DNA of 64,000 nucleotides from Girardinichthys multiradiatus (taxonomy: Eukaryota; Chordata; Actinopteri; Cyprinodontiformes; Goodeidae): contig NC_061805.1 of assembly GCF_021462225.1 (NCBI RefSeq), forward strand, positions 50,445,860 to 50,509,859, in the 5' to 3' direction. Under the pieces are notes generated by a model. That model saw only the letters and a list, made by a program, of their open reading frames with translations. It was not told the DNA's origin and made no database searches. Below are positions 59,771-64,000 of this stretch, piece by piece (positions within the stretch are counted from its first letter, which is position 1; each line of letters starts with the position of its first letter). The position numbers and the translations under genes are program-made.

Positions 59771-59898
59771 CTGTATTGTACCACCATCATGTTCTGCTCC
59801 CCACAGTGTCTCGCACAGCGGATGTATCTCATCCAGCTAGATTTACTGGGATCATTTCCATCAATAAAGTGCTGCAATGTTCCCTCTGCATCATAGAT
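59771..59898 (-). CDS. prdm6: prdm6 exon, central part of the PR domain
   Basis: Read on the minus strand, this 128-nt exon starts in phase 0 after TTCTAG and ends two bases into a codon before GTAAGAA. It encodes [14 protein letters not shown], then [17 protein letters not shown], then VVQYR. This is the middle of a PR (SET-like) domain, with the W-M-R-Y and C-A-R segments typical of PRDM proteins. The next exon, at 39336, supplies the missing codon base, giving Arg-Ser across the junction. Vertebrate PRDM6 is a nuclear transcriptional repressor reported to hold back smooth-muscle differentiation genes with histone-modifying partners. That role is known for the family and is not shown here. 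The preceding exon with the start of the PR domain was not found up to position 64000, so the gene is partial. The exon is too short to appear as a long ORF and was found by reading the translation. Confidence 0.93.
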
Positions 59899-60615
59899 CT
59901 AGAACACATAAACAAATACACTAGTGAATTTAATGTGCAACTTTATTTAGTTAAACCAGTTCAAATTTTACAGTGTTTGTCCAGAAACGTCAGATCCTCA
60001 AACTTTGTAAAGACCATCCCAGCATCAACATTGCGAGGCTTGAATTTATCCTACAATTCACCATGAAACCCAGGGTCACAGAAATGGGCACATCATGCTT
60101 ACACTTTGGCCAACACTGTTGGGTCAGAAATGCCCCACAGGCACCACACTGGTCCCTAGACTCACAGATAGGAGCAGCCCCTCAATGTAACTGATACATC
60201 TCTGGACGTAGTTGTGAACACATGATCACTGTGAAGTGTACGAGACTGGGACAAGTCTTTAAGTCGCAAAGAGCAAACAGATTGCAGCTGTAGCAGCAGG
60301 GATCTACAGATGCACACGTTATCATCCTCCAGAGTCTGACTGATGTGAGAAAAAAGTTGATCAGCACAATCTGAAAACACAGCATCTATTAAAGCACTGA
60401 AGGGATTTAGACAGCGGGTCAGCATGAGGATCAACACATAAAGCTTAGGGCTGTGTGAGGGGTTTCCCCCCCAAAAAAAACCAAATCTTATGCAGATGAA
60501 AAACAACATAATGATGAAACAAATAGAAAGGAACAAATAAATCAACAGTAAGCTGAAGACTACACAGCTAATAGTGATCATAAGCAGTTGAAGCGTTTCG
60601 ATCTCACCCAGCCTC

Positions 60616-60640
60616 TGTGTGTGTGTGTGTGTGTGTGTGT
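60616..60640. repeat. GT microsatellite
   Basis: An uninterrupted run of TG dinucleotides about 25 bp long. Confidence 0.97.
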
Positions 60641-63359
60641 TCATTATTAATCCATCCCTCTATCCATCCGTGGTGATGCAGTGTGACTGTATTGAGGAGG
60701 CGTCCAGTGTGTTTATAAGGTGATGACCTGAGCCAATAGCCGGCCTCTGTTCTGTCCATACAGCCTGCAGACAATCAATGCAGTAAATGACTGTGAGAAT
60801 CAAAGGAAACAGCCTCATTTATTATTCTCAGGATGTACGCACTTTAACATCTGTCACTGTCGGTCCCCTTTCCTCTCCAGTAAATGATTCATAAATGTGA
60901 ATATATTAGTTTAGCTTTTTCTGTTATACGTAACTTAATGATACTTACTCACAAAAAACAGTGAAGCACAAATATGGAGTGGTTGAAATATAGAAATTAA
61001 ATTCATGAATTTATTAAATGAGACTGCAGGTGGGAAACCGTTCTAAGACACTAATGACAGGATTCTGATCAAGCAGACAGCGCCTTATGTCGTAAAACGG
61101 GGAGCAAGTCTGGAAAAATAAAGGACATCAAACCTTAAACTCACAATATACAAGATACCTATTGCAATATTTAAAATCTGTGCTTTATCTCTATATTAAT
61201 GTTCAAAGCATTAATGTGGTTGTGAATAGCAAGTCAGACTCTTACAAACAGCAGAAGTGATTTTCTCAAGTTCAGTCCCAAAAACAAAGCTGCAGTTTGG
61301 CTGCATATTTAGAAAGAAGTACATTAAACAAGCCATAAACCATGGAGGAATAGAAATTCCTCTGACCAGTGGTTTGTCACACTGGTTTGACCTTGTTGCT
61401 TTGATGCCATCTGTGGGGAGTCAGAACCAAGATTCATCATTAAACATGATACCCGGCATTAGTTACAGCCCCACTCCAATAGCAACCATTGTTGCTCTGG
61501 TGTTAGACTACAAGTGGGACAGAAAATCCATTGTCTGGCTGAACCCAGTGGGTGAAGTGGTGAAACCATTCCAATCCCAAGTCAGGATGGTATGGGGGGA
61601 TGTCACGAGGTCCTGTAATGCTGGTCACACAGTAACACCCAAGTACTACAATCATGTAATGTTCATTTTTTTAACCCAACACAAGTTGCAACAAATACAA
61701 TAAAAAATCCCAAGAATGATCCTTGAGGGATACCAGAATCAAGAGGAGCCGTATCTGGGAAGATTTCAGCTAAACGATCAGAGAAGCTCTGACTTATCAA
61801 GTAGGAGTTACACCAAGAAAGCACTGTGCCACATTTCCTTAAATCGCTCAGCAGACAAACAAGAATTAAATATCTTCAAGATATAACCCAGAGAAGTGCT
61901 GTTTCTGTTCTATGCTTGGGTTTTAAGAGAAGATTTTAATTGAATAAAATGCATTTTCTGTAAAACCTTTGAGGGTCCAACAGAGTCCAAGACACTAGCA
62001 AACAACAAGATAATATTAGAAGCTCCTCAGCACTCAAAGCACGTTAATGATTCATTAAACATGGAACACATGCAATGCGTCAAACATTATAAATCTTAAC
62101 ACACGTTAAATGAAAAGACAGAAAAAGATCAAAACTCTCCCAGGTGTAAGATTTATTTAATGACCTAGTCTGCAACTTTATTCTGAATGTCTATAATCTG
62201 ACGTCGTATTAAGTCCATTAAAGGGAGAGCTGGGCCTGTGAAACTTTCCGCTGTGTGTACATGAATACTTCTGAAGCTACAGTGAACTAACAGCTGCTTT
62301 CTAGCTTGATGCTGTTCTGTCAGGTCTTTTGGCCGCCTGTGTTTATCAAATCCATCGCTGAAAAATTCTTTCTGAAAGACAAACGACCAAAGATCTCATA
62401 TTGTTTAGTTCAACGGCTACAAAATGTTGCAAACGCTGCCAGGCTCACAGCTCCAGCTGTCATTTTTCTGTCTGAGAACAACAATCGTGACAAAAGTAGA
62501 TTTTTTGGTTCTTGTTGCAGCTTCAGTTTTTTAAAGCTCTATAAATTATTCTTGTTCAGCTTCGGTTGCGCTGACCAGATGCTTTATTTTCACACTCAGA
62601 TCATACAGCAGATGAAGACCTACATTTGGGAAAATCTTTTCTCAAAACCTTCACAATTCTAGCCTGGATCATCAGTTGATTGTTATAATAGATTCTCGCC
62701 AAGTGGGTAATAGAAATACTGCCGTCATAAAACGTTCATCATAAACACCATAAATTCTACTTATTTTTAGTAAAGTATTCTTATCATTATATTTATTAAT
62801 AAGAATACACTTTAAGAGAACCATAGAAGATATAAAAACTGTTTCTCTTGAAAATAATGTTAGTAATGATGCTAATAATGCTATTTTTCATATACACCTT
62901 GTCAACCAGAGTGCGTTAAATTAAATTTTAATGTTACTACAAGTATTCAAGGAGACAGATCTAACCTTGTGTTCTCTAATAAACAACGAACCAAAGAGAA
63001 GAAGACAAGAAATAAACAGACCAAAACATCCCAGACATTGCCTTTTATTCTAATAATTTAATAAACATAACTGTGTAACTGGGGAATATCTGGCTCTGAC
63101 ACAATAAGGCAACCAGACCCACTATATTGTTCACCTAATGCAGAACAGGAAACGTTAAAAAAGAGGAATGATTCATTGCATAAATTAAGAATTATTCCAA
63201 ATAGGTATTGGGTTGAAAAACTCAGGACCTAACGCATCCCATAGAAAAACATCAGGGAAGGATCTGCAAAAGTTCAACTGACAGCAGGGTTTTGACCCGT
63301 TGACATTTTTACAGAGTAAATGCTCATTTTGTCTCAACTGAACAGATGTTGCGAAGTTA

Positions 63360-63363
<4 letters not shown>

Positions 63364-63398
<35 letters not shown>
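63364..63398. repeat. GT microsatellite
   Basis: An uninterrupted run of TG dinucleotides about 35 bp long. Confidence 0.97.
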
Positions 63399-64000
63399 TT
63401 AACAAACAGAGAGGAATGTGCCTCGGTTATCAGTTAAAACACTTGAGTGCAGCTCTGCACCGCCGCTGGCATGTAAATGGCTGCTTCGCCGTCAGAGGAC
63501 GATGTGTGTGTGACGAACGTTCGTGCTTTTATCACAGACTGCATGTCATTAAGTCACTAATGCAGCTGTGAGTTATCATGTCTGAAGGTGTTGCAACTCT
63601 GTAACGCACACACATCACACACACGCATAGCTGAAGACGAGAAGAATGTACTTGAAGCTGATTTAACACCTAATTCTTCGACGGTTCAGCTTGTTCTCTC
63701 TGGTTGTTTGTGTCCAGCCCAGACAATTGATGACATTAGAACAGATGTGGCTGTGAGATGAAGGTTGGTAAAAGGCTTGAAACTGAGAAAACAAGTTATA
63801 AAATATGTTGTTATAAAATATGTTTCTCTATGTAAAACAGTATGTTGGACTTCTTTAGGAATGTAAATCTAAGTTTAAAAAAACTTGAAATGTGAGGGTT
63901 ATTTATACTCACAAGTAAAATATAGTTCAATAAAACCAACAAATCAACTCAATGCTTGAAATAATGTTTAAATGAGAACAACTGAGATCTTTTATTGTGA

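Larger units (their letters stand above)
59899..64000 (-). other. prdm6 intron, running off the window
   Basis: This is upstream of the 59898 exon in the direction of transcription. The preceding exon must end in phase 0, and no such PR-domain exon is readable here. Two GT runs (60616-60640 and 63364-63398) are present. A 148-codon plus frame at 61257-61703 has no recognised domain, and the 61700-61850 stretch looks repeat-derived. The rest is AT-rich unique sequence. Confidence 0.65.

Noticed and set aside
61257..61703. 148-codon plus-strand open frame
   Set aside because: No known domain, no splice pattern and adjacent repeat-like sequence; kept only as a mention in the intron entry.
1..64000. 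CRISPR arrays, operons, phage or plasmid features
   Set aside because: Nothing of this kind is present; tandem repeats seen are vertebrate microsatellites and the coding regions are spliced.

Overview
The window looks like chromosomal DNA of a teleost fish, probably a percomorph. The signs are spliced vertebrate exons, intact Tc1 transposons with long inverted repeats, an L2-type LINE with a CTGATT-repeat tail, tRNA-derived SINEs and many CA/GT microsatellites. The species cannot be fixed from what is visible.

The backbone is one gene on the minus strand, prdm6, a PR/SET-domain zinc-finger regulator. Five exons can be placed with consensus splice sites and matching phases: 59898-59771 and 39336-39212 (PR domain), 23209-22834 (linker and an atypical finger), 8753-8577 (two C2H2 fingers) and 1376-1262 (last finger, C-terminus, stop). 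Together they give 921 nt, or 306 codons plus stop. The start of the PR domain, the N-terminus and the promoter must lie beyond position 64000. Positions 1-1261 are 3' UTR and downstream flank. Nearly everything else is intron.

The intron 39337-59770 carries a small two-exon gene on the opposite strand (50309-52595). Its product is GIMAP/AIG1-like: a GTPase fold with worn nucleotide-binding motifs followed by a coiled coil of tandem repeats. The coiled-coil reading once ran on to about 54000. It now stops at a TAG and is also split by a deleted Tc1 copy.

Mobile DNA fills much of the introns. There are three copies of one Tc1 family: A at 30289-31897 with one stop codon, B at 37129-38738 with an open 334-codon transposase, and C at 52684-53644, internally deleted. 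An old L1-like LINE (about 41750-47240) is interrupted by a younger L2 (43568-46697), and an inverted 228-bp L2 fragment abuts that L2. Two SINE-like families share a GCGCTATATAAAT-like 3' tail. Older Tc1-like remnants, a MITE-like element with 12-bp inverted repeats, a GGAAGGAC tandem array and a CCTAAC-containing repeat are also present.

There are no bacterial-type operons, CRISPR arrays or standalone tRNA/rRNA genes. No clearly new multi-gene system is visible. The most unusual locus is the nested, degenerate GIMAP-like coiled-coil gene.
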